DNA of 64,000 bases from Pontibacterium sinense (GTDB lineage Bacteria > Pseudomonadota > Gammaproteobacteria > Pseudomonadales > Balneatricaceae): positions 62,001-126,000 of the forward strand of contig NZ_JADEYS010000014.1 of the NCBI RefSeq assembly GCF_015209595.1. Direction: 5' to 3'. Position 1 is the first letter of the stretch; every line of letters starts with the position of its first letter. The notes beneath the pieces are model-generated. The model had not been told where the DNA came from, did no database searches, and was given only the letters and a program-made list of their open reading frames with translations. Made by a program: the position numbers and the translations under genes. Below are positions 36,183 through 44,130 of this stretch, one piece after another.

Positions 36183-36890
36183 TTGATAGATCATCGTAAA
36201 CATTTCTGGCTCGGTGTACGTGACTTTTTACCCCTGGTATCCGGTGTTTTACCGTTTGGCCTTATCGCTGGCGCCACCGGAGTGTCTCTGGGAATGAGTC
36301 CAGAAATGGTGCTCGGTATGACTGTCCTCTTCTTTGCCGGATCCGCTCAGTTAGCAGCTTATTCGCTTATCCAGGACAACGCGCCCTTCGTGATTATTCT
36401 GGTGACTGCGGTGGTCGTTAACCTCCGCTTCGCCATCTACAGCGCGACCTTCGCGCCGTTGCTAGGGCCACTAAAAAAGCGATACCGTTTTCCAATGGCT
36501 TATATGCTGTCAGATCAGGTATACGGTCTCTGTTCCATGCCGGAACAACTTCAGAAATCAAAACACGAACAGGTTTGGTATATCGCCGGTGTGTCGATCG
36601 CAATGGCACTCAGCTGGCTAATTTCAGTCGTTTTGGGCGTTGTACTGGGTGCTGGGATTCCCCCTGGATGGTCGCTGGAATTTACGATTCCTCTGGCATT
36701 TCTCGCAATGCTTGTTTCAACGATCAGTAATCGTTTGTTATTGATGGTGGCGATGATATCCGGCGCTACAATCGTGTTATTACAGTGGCTACCTTATAAC
36801 TTCGGATTTATCGTAGCCGTCACTGCGGGTGTGACAGGCGGAGCAGTATTACCAAACCTGTTAAAAATGCGCGGGGCATCACATGACTAG
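36183..36890 (+). CDS. AzlC-family branched-chain amino acid exporter large subunit
   Basis: Inner-membrane protein of 235 residues with about six to seven hydrophobic segments. It begins at TTG (MIDHRKHFWLGVRDFLPL); no ATG lies near the conserved N-terminus and AGGA precedes the TTG. AzlC signatures: LPFGLIAGATGVSLGMSPEMVLGMTVLFFAGSAQLAAY and the RFAIYSATFAPLL region. With AzlD-type partners these proteins export valine, leucine, isoleucine or analogues. It overlaps the downstream azlD-like gene by eight bases. Confidence 0.9.
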   Translation: MIDHRKHFWLGVRDFLPLVSGVLPFGLIAGATGVSLGMSPEMVLGMTVLFFAGSAQLAAYSLIQDNAPFVIILVTAVVVNLRFAIYSATFAPLLGPLKKRYRFPMAYMLSDQVYGLCSMPEQLQKSKHEQVWYIAGVSIAMALSWLISVVLGVVLGAGIPPGWSLEFTIPLAFLAMLVSTISNRLLLMVAMISGATIVLLQWLPYNFGFIVAVTAGVTGGAVLPNLLKMRGASHD

Positions 36891-37245
36891 CACTGATGTG
36901 AATAACTTGAGCATGACCAATACAGAACTGTGGCTACTGTTCTTCGCGGTGGGGCTGGGAACCTTTCTTGTGCGACTGTCCTTTATTCAGCTACATGGCA
37001 GCGCTGAAGCGCTAATTCGTCGCAGCAAACCCATCCTGATGATGCTACCACCAGCAATATTGGCCGCGCTCTGCATCCCGGCCATACTGTTTACCCGACC
37101 ACTGACAGACTATCAGCTCAACTATGACCAGATCATCGCTGCGATCGTCACCATATTGATCACTCGATTTAGCAAAAGTGTATTCTGGCCAGTCGTCGGG
37201 GGCATGCTCTGTCTCTGGGCGTTACGCTGGTTAAATATTACATAG
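36883..37245 (+). CDS. AzlD-family small subunit
   Basis: A 120-residue membrane protein with about four hydrophobic segments (LWLLFFAVGLGTFLVRLSF first). The helical core contains SKPILMMLPPAILAALCIPAILF and the C-terminus VVGGMLCLWALRW, as in AzlD/DUF-type small partners. The ATG at 36883 overlaps the AzlC stop; an internal ATG ten codons later (MTNTELWLL) is the alternative. Forms the exporter with the preceding gene. Confidence 0.87.
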   Translation: MTSTDVNNLSMTNTELWLLFFAVGLGTFLVRLSFIQLHGSAEALIRRSKPILMMLPPAILAALCIPAILFTRPLTDYQLNYDQIIAAIVTILITRFSKSVFWPVVGGMLCLWALRWLNIT

Positions 37246-37319
37246 TGAGTAGAAGTAAGAATCTTGCGTGCACACCGATTGTACTTGGCAGGTAGAAGCG
37301 CGAGAAGTCGCGCGCGACT

Positions 37320-37403
37320 TTCAAATACTACGCATACAAAAAAGCCCCGGTCGCTAAACCAAGGCTTTTTCGTTTCAAATTAGATGGCGGTGAGGGAGGG
37401 ATT
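37320..37403. repeat. decayed duplicate of the tRNA-Ser 3' end and terminator
   Basis: This 84-base block matches 37488-37571 almost base for base: TTCAAATAC leader, terminator hairpin with A- and T-runs, spacer, and the last 17-18 bases of tRNA-Ser including CCA (TGGCGGTGAGGGAGGGAT on this strand). After that the similarity stops and no anticodon or D-arm follows. It is a remnant of a tandem tRNA-Ser copy, or the result of a local duplication. The intervening stretch contains a T-arm-like GGTTCGAGTC on the minus strand. Confidence 0.75.
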
Positions 37404-37487
37404 ACTTCGCCCCTTCAGGGCCAGCCTCGCAAGCTCCACTGTTGTCTCGCTTCGCTCGACTCGAACCGCGAGGGTTCTCACCCTCCA

Positions 37488-37571
37488 TTCAAATACCGCA
37501 GATACAAAAAAGCCCCGGTCGCTAAACCAGGGCTTTTTCGTTCTAAATTAGATGGCGGTGAGGGAGGGATT
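37488..37571. repeat. intact partner of the tRNA-Ser 3'/terminator duplication
   Basis: Direct repeat of 37320-37403, offset 168 bases, here attached to a complete tRNA-Ser. Differences are a few substitutions, notably in the terminator stem, where the intact copy has GCCCTGG and the duplicate GCCTTGG. Confidence 0.75.
37507..37540 (-). terminator. terminator of tRNA-Ser
   Basis: On the minus strand AGCCCTGGT and ACCGGGGCT form a nine-pair stem (one G-U) around TTAGCG, followed by six T. It begins about a dozen bases after the tRNA 3' end. Confidence 0.75.
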
Positions 37572-37640
37572 CGAACCCTCGATACGTTTCCGTATACACA
37601 CTTTCCAGGCGTGCTCCTTCGGCCACTCGGACACCTCACC
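37553..37640 (-). tRNA. tRNA-Ser (anticodon GGA)
   Basis: An 88-base gene with encoded CCA. Acceptor stem GGTGAGG/CCTCACC, D-arm with GAGTGGCCGAAGG, anticodon loop CTGGAAA (GGA at 37604-37606), a long variable arm (TATACGGAAACGTATC) as expected for class II tRNA-Ser, and T-arm GAGGGTTCGAATCCCTC. Reads UCC/UCU codons. Transcribed leftward from the promoter at 37689-37717. Confidence 0.97.
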
Positions 37641-37688
37641 GCAAATGTTCTCAGGTGGCGTAGCCAGCCCCGATCACATGAGGCGCGT

Positions 37689-37717
37689 ATTCTATTGAGA
37701 AACATCAGCTTCATCAA
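37689..37717 (-). promoter_or_regulatory. promoter of tRNA-Ser
   Basis: On the minus strand TTGATG (37717-37712) and TAGAAT (37694-37689) are separated by exactly 17 bp and followed by the GC-rich discriminator ACGCGCC, a pattern usual for stringently controlled stable-RNA promoters. The start point should be about 40 bases before the tRNA 5' end. Confidence 0.7.
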
Positions 37718-37743
37718 CTGCTTTTTGAGAATTTATCTAAAAT

Positions 37744-37760
37744 TTCTGACATTGTCAGAA
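37744..37760. promoter_or_regulatory. perfect 17-bp dyad upstream of the tRNA-Ser promoter
   Basis: TTCTGACATTGTCAGAA is symmetrical around a single central base, 27 bp upstream of the -35. It is operator-like and could bind an activator of the tRNA promoter. The rest of 37641-37991 holds no supported gene. Confidence 0.4.
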
Positions 37761-37991
37761 TGACGCAGAGATATCGGAGATTTTGGGTAAATTGGCGTGC
37801 GGTAAGAAGGGATTGCACGGAACCGCCTTGCTGACTTAGGGAGGCCCGTGCAGAGAAGTCGCTGTCTTGCTCTACTCTCTCCCTGAGCGGACAACACAAC
37901 GGCACCCAATGTAGCGATTTACGAGCGGAAGCGTGTTGATCTGCGACAGGCTTTTATATGAGTCATTACTCAACAATATATTGAGTCCATA

Positions 37992-38891
37992 CTACTCCAG
38001 CTGAAACTCACCCTTTCGCAATACGTCGATCATTGCGGTTGCCGCCGCCGAAAGTGGATAACGCTTGCGCGTAAATATACCCACCTTTCGCGTAATCACC
38101 GGGGCTTTTAATGGGCGCCACTGCCCGCCCAGCTGTTCGATCTGCGGGATACAAAGTGACGGAACCACACTGACGCCCAGCCCACAGACCACCATACGGA
38201 TGATGGTGATCAGCTGATGCGACTCTAACTCTATATTCAGATTAAATTTTTTCTCTTCCAATGTTCGTTCAATAACCTCACGAATACTGGACGGTCGCTG
38301 CAGTGCAATAAAGGGGTAAGACTTCAACTGATTCCACGTGATTGCATCTTTTTCCAGCAACGGATGATCGGCTGGTAACGCAACAACAAACCGGTCCTCA
38401 AACAGGGTTTCGAAGTTCAGGTCGTCGATTGAGCTATCAGGCAAAAAAGCGATACCCACTTCTACCCGCCCGCTGCGTACCATCTCCACGACAGCCTCAG
38501 CCACAACATCCTGTACGGTCACGTTGATATCGGGGTACAACTGGCGGTAACCACCCAGAACACTGGGCAATTGCTGCCCCGCGAAGGATGGCATCGCAGC
38601 AATGGAGAGCTTGCCACGTTTCAGGGAGAACAGGTTATGCAGCTCCAACATTGCATCATCCCAGTCTGCCAACAGACGTTCGGCGACCGGGTAAAATGCC
38701 TCCCCTTCCGGGGTCAACGCCAATGTGCGAGTGGATCTTGCCAACAGTGTTCCACCGACCGTTTCTTCCAGGTTTTTGATGGCAATACTCAGAGCCGGTT
38801 GCGACAGATAAACCAGCTCAGCCGCTTCGGCAAAACTGCGCGTTTTCGCTACTGCAACAAATGCTTTCAACTGCTTAATGGTTACATTCAT
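37992..38891 (-). CDS. LysR-family regulator, probable regulator of scoAB
   Basis: A 299-residue LTTR (start MNVTIKQLKAFVAVAKTRSFAEAAELVYLSQPALS; the frame is open 17 codons further, but that stretch is not conserved-looking). N-terminal helix-turn-helix followed by a periplasmic-binding-like effector domain from about residue 90. It is divergent from scoAB with a 207-bp intergenic region containing the dyad CATCT-AAT-AGATG, the usual arrangement for a LysR regulator and its target. Effector unknown. Confidence 0.92.
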   Translation of the reverse strand: MNVTIKQLKAFVAVAKTRSFAEAAELVYLSQPALSIAIKNLEETVGGTLLARSTRTLALTPEGEAFYPVAERLLADWDDAMLELHNLFSLKRGKLSIAAMPSFAGQQLPSVLGGYRQLYPDINVTVQDVVAEAVVEMVRSGRVEVGIAFLPDSSIDDLNFETLFEDRFVVALPADHPLLEKDAITWNQLKSYPFIALQRPSSIREVIERTLEEKKFNLNIELESHQLITIIRMVVCGLGVSVVPSLCIPQIEQLGGQWRPLKAPVITRKVGIFTRKRYPLSAAATAMIDVLRKGEFQLE

Positions 38892-38939
38892 AAATAAACT
38901 AAATGAATTATTGAAATTTTTAAATTGGATAAATATTAC

Positions 38940-38952
38940 CATCTAATAGATG
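38940..38952. promoter_or_regulatory. LysR-type binding site candidate between regulator and scoA
   Basis: CATCT-AAT-AGATG is a perfect five-base dyad with a three-base centre, in an AT-rich block. It fits the T-N11-A form of LysR boxes loosely. Supported only by symmetry and location. Confidence 0.35.
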
Positions 38953-39098
38953 CTATTCAACATGAAGCGAGCAAACACTCAGTGTCACGGTGCCCGAATC
39001 ACCATGCATGACTGGATTGTAAGCAAGTTGAATTGAACTGTTGCAGAGCAGATGATTAGACGCTCTGGAACTGAATAATAACGAGAGGAGTTCTCCCC

Positions 39099-39800
39099 AT
39101 GTCCGGTTTTGACAAGGTGGTAAACAGCTACGAAGAGGCAATGGCAGGTCTGGATAACGACATGACCGTCATCGCTGGTGGCTTTGGTCTGTGCGGTATT
39201 CCCGAAGGTTGCATCGCGCAAATCAAAAAAATGGGCGTTAACGGCCTGACCATTGTTTCCAACAACTGTGGTGTAGACGGATTTGGCCTGGGCATCCTGC
39301 TGGAAGATAAGCAGGTTAAGAAGATGGTTTCTTCTTATGTGGGTGAGAACGCACTGTTCATGAAACAGTTGCTGGAAGGCGAACTGGAAGTTGAATTGAC
39401 TCCTCAGGGTACGCTGGCAGAAAAAATGCGTGCCGGTGGTGCTGGCATCCCTGCATTCTATACCGCGACCGGTTACGGCACGCTGGTAGGTGAAGGCAAG
39501 GACGTACGTGAGTTCGATGGCCGCAACTACATCCTGGAAGAATCCATTACCGGTGAGTTCGCTATTGTTAAAGGCTGGAAAGCAGACCGTTACGGTAATG
39601 TGATCTACCGCCACACAGCGCAGAACTTTAACCCAATGGCGGCAACTGCAGGCAAGATCACCGTAGTTGAAGTGGAAGAGATTGTTGAGCCAGGTGAACT
39701 GGATCCAACTCAGATCCACACACCGGGTATTTACGTCGACCGTGTCATTCAGGGCACTTTCGAGAAACGTATTGAACAGCGCACAGTGCGCGAAGCATAA
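39099..39800 (+). CDS. scoA: 3-oxoacid CoA-transferase subunit A
   Basis: Alpha subunit (233 residues) of succinyl-CoA:3-ketoacid CoA-transferase, which activates acetoacetate with succinyl-CoA. Recognised by [20 protein letters not shown] near the N-terminus, then [25 protein letters not shown] and the [17 protein letters not shown] stretch. Strong Shine-Dalgarno (GAGAGGAG). scoB follows after 15 bases. Codon use (many GGT, CTG, GTT) suggests good expression. Confidence 0.95.
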   Translation: MSGFDKVVNSYEEAMAGLDNDMTVIAGGFGLCGIPEGCIAQIKKMGVNGLTIVSNNCGVDGFGLGILLEDKQVKKMVSSYVGENALFMKQLLEGELEVELTPQGTLAEKMRAGGAGIPAFYTATGYGTLVGEGKDVREFDGRNYILEESITGEFAIVKGWKADRYGNVIYRHTAQNFNPMAATAGKITVVEVEEIVEPGELDPTQIHTPGIYVDRVIQGTFEKRIEQRTVREA

Positions 39801-39815
39801 GGGAGGAGATTCATT

Positions 39816-40472
39816 ATGGCACTTTCCCGCGAACAGATGGCGATGCGCGTTGCACGTGAGCTGCAGGACGGTTACTACGTAAACCTGGGTATTGGTATTC
39901 CTACACTGGTGGCTAACTACATCCCTGACGGCATGGAAGTTATGCTGCAGTCCGAAAACGGCCTGCTGGGCATGGGACAATTCCCAACCGAAGACGAAGT
40001 TGATGCCGACATGATCAATGCTGGCAAGCAGACCGTGACAGCCGTGACCGGTGCGTCAATTTTCTCCTCTGCTGAATCCTTCGCAATGATCCGTGGCGGT
40101 CATGTCGACCTGACTGTACTGGGTGCATTCGAAGTTGATATTGAAGGCAACATCGCGTCTTACATGATCCCTGGCAAGCTGATCAAAGGCATGGGCGGCG
40201 CAATGGATCTGGTAGCCGGTGCGGACAACATCATCGTCCTGATGACGCATGCATCCAAGCACGGCGACTCTAAGCTGCTGACTAAATGCTCCCTGCCACT
40301 GACTGGCGCAGGTTGCATCAAGAAAGTTCTGACTGATTTGGCATATCTGGAAATTAAAGATGGCAAGTTCCATCTGAAGGAACGTGCACCGGGCATTTCT
40401 GTTGAAGAGATTATCGAAAAGACAGAAGGCGAACTTGTTGTACCGGATCACGTACCAGAAATGACATTCTGA
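39816..40472 (+). CDS. scoB: 3-oxoacid CoA-transferase subunit B
   Basis: Beta subunit of 218 residues carrying the catalytic glutamate, Glu47 in MLQSENGLLGMG, which forms the enzyme-CoA thioester. Other family motifs: NLGIGIPTLVANYIP and GGHVDLTVLGAFEVD. With ScoA it allows growth on acetoacetate or removal of ketone bodies formed from leucine or polyhydroxybutyrate. A strong terminator lies about 90 bases downstream. Confidence 0.95.
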   Translation: MALSREQMAMRVARELQDGYYVNLGIGIPTLVANYIPDGMEVMLQSENGLLGMGQFPTEDEVDADMINAGKQTVTAVTGASIFSSAESFAMIRGGHVDLTVLGAFEVDIEGNIASYMIPGKLIKGMGGAMDLVAGADNIIVLMTHASKHGDSKLLTKCSLPLTGAGCIKKVLTDLAYLEIKDGKFHLKERAPGISVEEIIEKTEGELVVPDHVPEMTF

Positions 40473-40560
40473 ACCATCCCGTCCGGGCTTGGAGAGACTC
40501 CCCGGACACGTTACTTGTGACATTGCCTCTTTAAATGAGCCACGCTCATTCCTTGTGCGC

Positions 40561-40585
40561 ACTCCCGCTTCGGCGGGAGTTTTTT
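40561..40585 (+). terminator. rho-independent terminator after scoAB
   Basis: ACTCCCGC-TTCG-GCGGGAGT followed by T-run. The stable UUCG tetraloop makes it a high-quality terminator. It overlaps the end of the convergent gene at 40584 by two bases. Confidence 0.9.
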
Positions 40586-41087
40586 ATCCGGTCTTATGGC
40601 CCACATCCGCGGTCAAATCCACCAACATATTGCCCACTTGAATCAGATTGCGGCTGATCTCACGTACCAGGTTGATCATCATGACGCTAAACTCTTCTGG
40701 ATACTTGATCTGAAACGTATGAAACAACTCACTGGAAATCTCTAACACAGTACCATCGGTTTCCATATAAGCACCGCCAACCCTGGGCTGCAGGGTAATC
40801 ATACCCACAAACCCAATCTGTTCACCGGGGTTATAGTCGCTCAAGAATGCCCAATTTCCTTCAGAACATTTGTAAAATGCGATTCGACCTTCCAACACAA
40901 TGTAAAAACTGTCGGAGCGCTCTCCAACTGAAAACAACTCCTCCTTCACCTTGAGTGAAAATAAGGTCCCCTCTTCTATCAGATAACTAATCGCCTGATC
41001 GGAAAGCGCACCAAAGATTGCGAAGTCCCGACAAACCTCGACGGGTAAACGGTTAGCTATTTCGTCATAGTGAAGTTTTATCATCAC
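40584..41087 (-). CDS. cyclic nucleotide-binding domain protein without DNA-binding domain
   Basis: A 167-residue protein with one cNMP-binding beta-barrel (about residues 25-140: SLKVKEELFSVGERSDSFYIVLEGRIAFYK, then NPGEQIGFVGMI). It resembles CRP/FNR sensory domains, but the C-terminal part is a single helix and no helix-turn-helix follows. The phosphate-binding cassette is poorly kept (FVGMITLQPRVG), so cyclic nucleotide binding is doubtful. Convergent with scoAB. Function unknown. Confidence 0.8.
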   Translation of the reverse strand: MMIKLHYDEIANRLPVEVCRDFAIFGALSDQAISYLIEEGTLFSLKVKEELFSVGERSDSFYIVLEGRIAFYKCSEGNWAFLSDYNPGEQIGFVGMITLQPRVGGAYMETDGTVLEISSELFHTFQIKYPEEFSVMMINLVREISRNLIQVGNMLVDLTADVGHKTG

Positions 41088-41265
41088 TGTGCACCTGCAT
41101 CACCTTGTTCACTTTAAGTGTAGATCTAACTATCTGCACGGAAGATGAACAAACACTAAAGAATCACAGATACTCAGGATCAAAAAACGCTGCATACAGA
41201 AAGGCATCTGCATAGCCCCCTCTCATCAATTACGCTATGCAGCGACTTTACTATTCCGCCAGAGA

Positions 41266-42102
41266 TTAGTCCGACGAATACAAGCGAAGAAAACTGGCAA
41301 ATCGTGGCACGCCATTTTTGGTCAACCCAGTATATTTATACGTCACCCAACGGCCAATTTCGGGTGGCCGGCTGCGCTGCGCATCAGAGAAGCCCGATCC
41401 AAGCTTAAATCGAATGCCTTCAGGGGTTTCAACAAGCAAAGCCCCGAGCTTATGTTGGTATTTCCCATTACCCGGCAGATGCGCCACAACACGCGCCTCC
41501 GCATCAGCCCAGGGTTTCAGCTTTAACAGCGCGTTTGTACGACCGGATCGGTAATAGGCATCGTCACGATGCAACATCAGCCCTTCACCACCCAGAGCAA
41601 CAACGCGATCCAGTTCCGTCATCACGTCTGATTCTGACGAAAAGCGTGACTGCGGGATCATGCTGACCCACGGCTTATCAACCCGCTTGATCAACGCCGA
41701 CATGGCCTCAACCCGCGCACTGAACATGCCAACGTGCTCTGGCAGGTCGAAAAGCATGTACTTCACATCTACCCACTCAGCATCTTCGGTATGCATGCGG
41801 CGTACCAATCCGGATATCTGTTCAAACTGGCCACGTGCAATCCACAACTCACCGTCTAAGGGATAATCCGGCAACACGGACACAAACCACATCGGCGCAT
41901 TGATAGGCTGGCCACTGCGGGTTAGTAAGCGCCTTCCATTCCAATAGCCACGCACCCCATCAAGCTTTTCACTCACCCAGTAACGGGATAAATCAATTCC
42001 GCTTGTATAGACCTTTGCGTGTTGCAGTGCAGGTGTATCCGCCAGCGCGGACAAAGAAATCAGAACACTGATAACAACAATCAGCAGACGAACAAAAGAC
42101 AT
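41266..42102 (-). CDS. periplasmic ATP-dependent DNA ligase (LigE type)
   Basis: Minimal DNA ligase (278 residues) consisting of an adenylation domain and a short OB domain. The nucleotidyl-lysine is Lys46 in SEKLDGVRGYW. Later motifs are DGELWIARGQFE and GGEGLMLHRDDAYY, with LLKLKPWADAEARV closing the adenylation domain. Start MSFVRLLIVVISVLISLSALA is a signal peptide, with GGGAGG eight bases upstream; so the enzyme is exported, as in LigE proteins of proteobacteria thought to act on external DNA. An upstream in-frame extension is unlikely because it would bury the signal peptide. Confidence 0.92.
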   Translation of the reverse strand: MSFVRLLIVVISVLISLSALADTPALQHAKVYTSGIDLSRYWVSEKLDGVRGYWNGRRLLTRSGQPINAPMWFVSVLPDYPLDGELWIARGQFEQISGLVRRMHTEDAEWVDVKYMLFDLPEHVGMFSARVEAMSALIKRVDKPWVSMIPQSRFSSESDVMTELDRVVALGGEGLMLHRDDAYYRSGRTNALLKLKPWADAEARVVAHLPGNGKYQHKLGALLVETPEGIRFKLGSGFSDAQRSRPPEIGRWVTYKYTGLTKNGVPRFASFLRLYSSD

Positions 42103-42170
42103 GGCAAATCCTCCCTGAAGCCATGATGGGCCTCTCAAATCCCTGAGAGGCCTAAACGAGAAAGAACGCG

Positions 42171-43457
42171 TTACACGCGTTCAGTGATAAAAAAGCGACT
42201 CAGCACTTTTGACAAGTTATACGCATCGGCACTGCCTGCAAGCTCACGGATGGAGTGCATTGCAAACTGTGGCACACCGATATCCAGCGTCCGCACACCA
42301 ATCTCAGCCGCAGCGATCGGGCCAATCGTACTACCGCAGCCCATATCGGAACGAACGACAAATGACTGCACAGGTACTTCTTCCAACTCAGCGAGATGAC
42401 GGTATAAGGTGCTGGTCTCGCTGTTCGTGGCGTACCGCTGATTCGCATTCACTTTGATGACAGCACCCTGATTAATCACCGGGCCATGGTTCCCATCATG
42501 TTTATCAGCAAAGTTCGGATGCACGCCGTGAGCATTGTCGGCCGAAATCATGAATGAACGCGATAATGCCCGGTTACGCTCTTCAGCATCCGGCATCACG
42601 CGCTCGAGTACTTGTTTGAGCATTGGCCCCTGAGCACCGGCAGCGGACATGCTGCCCACCTCCTCATGATCATTACACACCAACAGCGCACCCTGCGATG
42701 TATCGCTGGTGAGCAAAGCATTCAGGCCGATAAAACAGCTCAACAAGTTATCAAGCCGCGCCGACGCGACAAACTCATCATTCAGCCCCACAAAACCCGG
42801 TTTCTGCGTATCATAGAAGCACAGCTCATAATCAAAAACCTGTGCCACATCGTGAACGCCTTGTTTCTCAAGCTGGGTTTTCAGCAACGCCCGGAAGTCC
42901 GGTTTCTCTTCACTTTGTCCCAGAATAGGTGGCAGATAGGTCTGCGCATTGATCGTACGGTCTTTATTGGCCTCCCGATCCAGATGGATCGCCAGACTTG
43001 GGATAATCGCAACCGCTTTGCTAAAGTCGACCAGCGCATCGGCTAGTTCACCCTCATCATTGCGATAACTAACGCGACCGGCGATAGATAGATCTCGGTC
43101 AAACCAAGGGTTCAGCAGCACGCCACCGTAAACCTCGACACCCAGCTGAAAATAGCCGTTTTTGTGCATCTCAGGCGTAGGCTTAACCTTTAAGCAAGGC
43201 GAGTCGGTATGTGCACCGACCATCCGAAACCCACTTTCCAAGGCGGAAGTCTGAGGCATGGTCCACGCGATGATAGAAGAGCCGTTACGCACAACGTAAT
43301 AACGACCGCCGGCTTCTACATTCCAACTATCGCCCTCTTCCAGCACCTGAAAGCCCGCATCAGACAATCGGTATACCATGGACTGTACGGCATGAAACGG
43401 TGTGGGGGATTCGCTTAAAAAATCAACCAGCGACTGGTTAAACTGCTGTTGGCTCAT
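42171..43457 (-). CDS. apeB: M18 family aminopeptidase (aspartyl-type)
   Basis: Zinc aminopeptidase of 428 residues, cytosolic. Metal and catalytic motifs of family M18: [13 protein letters not shown], a downstream [17 protein letters not shown], and the C-terminal GCGSTIGPI followed by [17 protein letters not shown]. Prefers N-terminal acidic residues in characterised members. Lies six bases downstream of the FKBP gene on the same strand, but the functions are not obviously linked. Confidence 0.95.
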   Translation of the reverse strand: MSQQQFNQSLVDFLSESPTPFHAVQSMVYRLSDAGFQVLEEGDSWNVEAGGRYYVVRNGSSIIAWTMPQTSALESGFRMVGAHTDSPCLKVKPTPEMHKNGYFQLGVEVYGGVLLNPWFDRDLSIAGRVSYRNDEGELADALVDFSKAVAIIPSLAIHLDREANKDRTINAQTYLPPILGQSEEKPDFRALLKTQLEKQGVHDVAQVFDYELCFYDTQKPGFVGLNDEFVASARLDNLLSCFIGLNALLTSDTSQGALLVCNDHEEVGSMSAAGAQGPMLKQVLERVMPDAEERNRALSRSFMISADNAHGVHPNFADKHDGNHGPVINQGAVIKVNANQRYATNSETSTLYRHLAELEEVPVQSFVVRSDMGCGSTIGPIAAAEIGVRTLDIGVPQFAMHSIRELAGSADAYNLSKVLSRFFITERV

Positions 43458-43463
43458 ATCAAA

Positions 43464-43979
43464 TTACTCCGCAACCGTATCTTTAACTTCCAACAACTCA
43501 ATTTTAAAGACCAAGGCAGAGTTTGCTGGGATCGTTTCATTTGGGCTGGTGGCACCGTACGCCAGCTCAGCAGGTAGATAGATATTCCATACACCACCCT
43601 CTTTCATTTTAGGCAGCGCTTCTCTCCAACCGCGAATCACCGCCTTTAAAGGAAATTCGGAAGGCTTTTCACGTGCATAGGAGCTATCAAACACGACGTC
43701 ATCAACCCGTTTACCTTCGTAATGAACAATAACGGTGTCTAAAATACGCGGCGAACGCCCCTGTCCCGCTTTAACAACCTCATACTGCATACCAGACTTC
43801 GTCGTGATCACTCCATCTCGCTTGGCATTTTCTGCCAGAAACGCATCACCTAGCTTACGGGTATCGTCGTTTAACGCTTTGTCCATTAACTCCGCTCGAA
43901 AGCGTTTCTCTTCCTCAGTTTCACCACACCCCGTAACAAAGAGTACAGAAACCAATACCAAGCCAATTATTTTCTTCAT
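43464..43979 (-). CDS. FKBP-type peptidyl-prolyl isomerase lipoprotein
   Basis: A 171-residue exported isomerase. MKKIIGLVLVSVLFVTGC is a lipoprotein signal with the lipobox cysteine at residue 18. A short helical spacer follows, then one FKBP domain (about 70-168) with VIVHYEGKRVDDVVFDSSY and the active-site-type VIRGWREALPKMKEGGVW; AELAYG is also present. It probably catalyses proline isomerisation in the periplasm. Divergent from prc, a periplasmic protease, which fits an envelope-folding neighbourhood. Confidence 0.93.
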   Translation of the reverse strand: MKKIIGLVLVSVLFVTGCGETEEEKRFRAELMDKALNDDTRKLGDAFLAENAKRDGVITTKSGMQYEVVKAGQGRSPRILDTVIVHYEGKRVDDVVFDSSYAREKPSEFPLKAVIRGWREALPKMKEGGVWNIYLPAELAYGATSPNETIPANSALVFKIELLEVKDTVAE

Positions 43980-44130
43980 TCTCGTAAACCTAAATGGGAA
44001 ACCGTCTTAATAACTGCTTGATTTTACAACAGCTGGCCGCATGTCTAAACTCAGGAAATGGCCTGATGGAACTCAGTTACGTTTATTCATGTCATAAGAA
44101 CAATAATATAACTGGTGTATCGTCCGAATT

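Noticed and set aside
37320-37640. Genomic island attachment pair at tRNA-Ser
   Set aside because: The two copies are only 168 bases apart and no integrase or cargo lies between or beside them; kept only as a possible scar.
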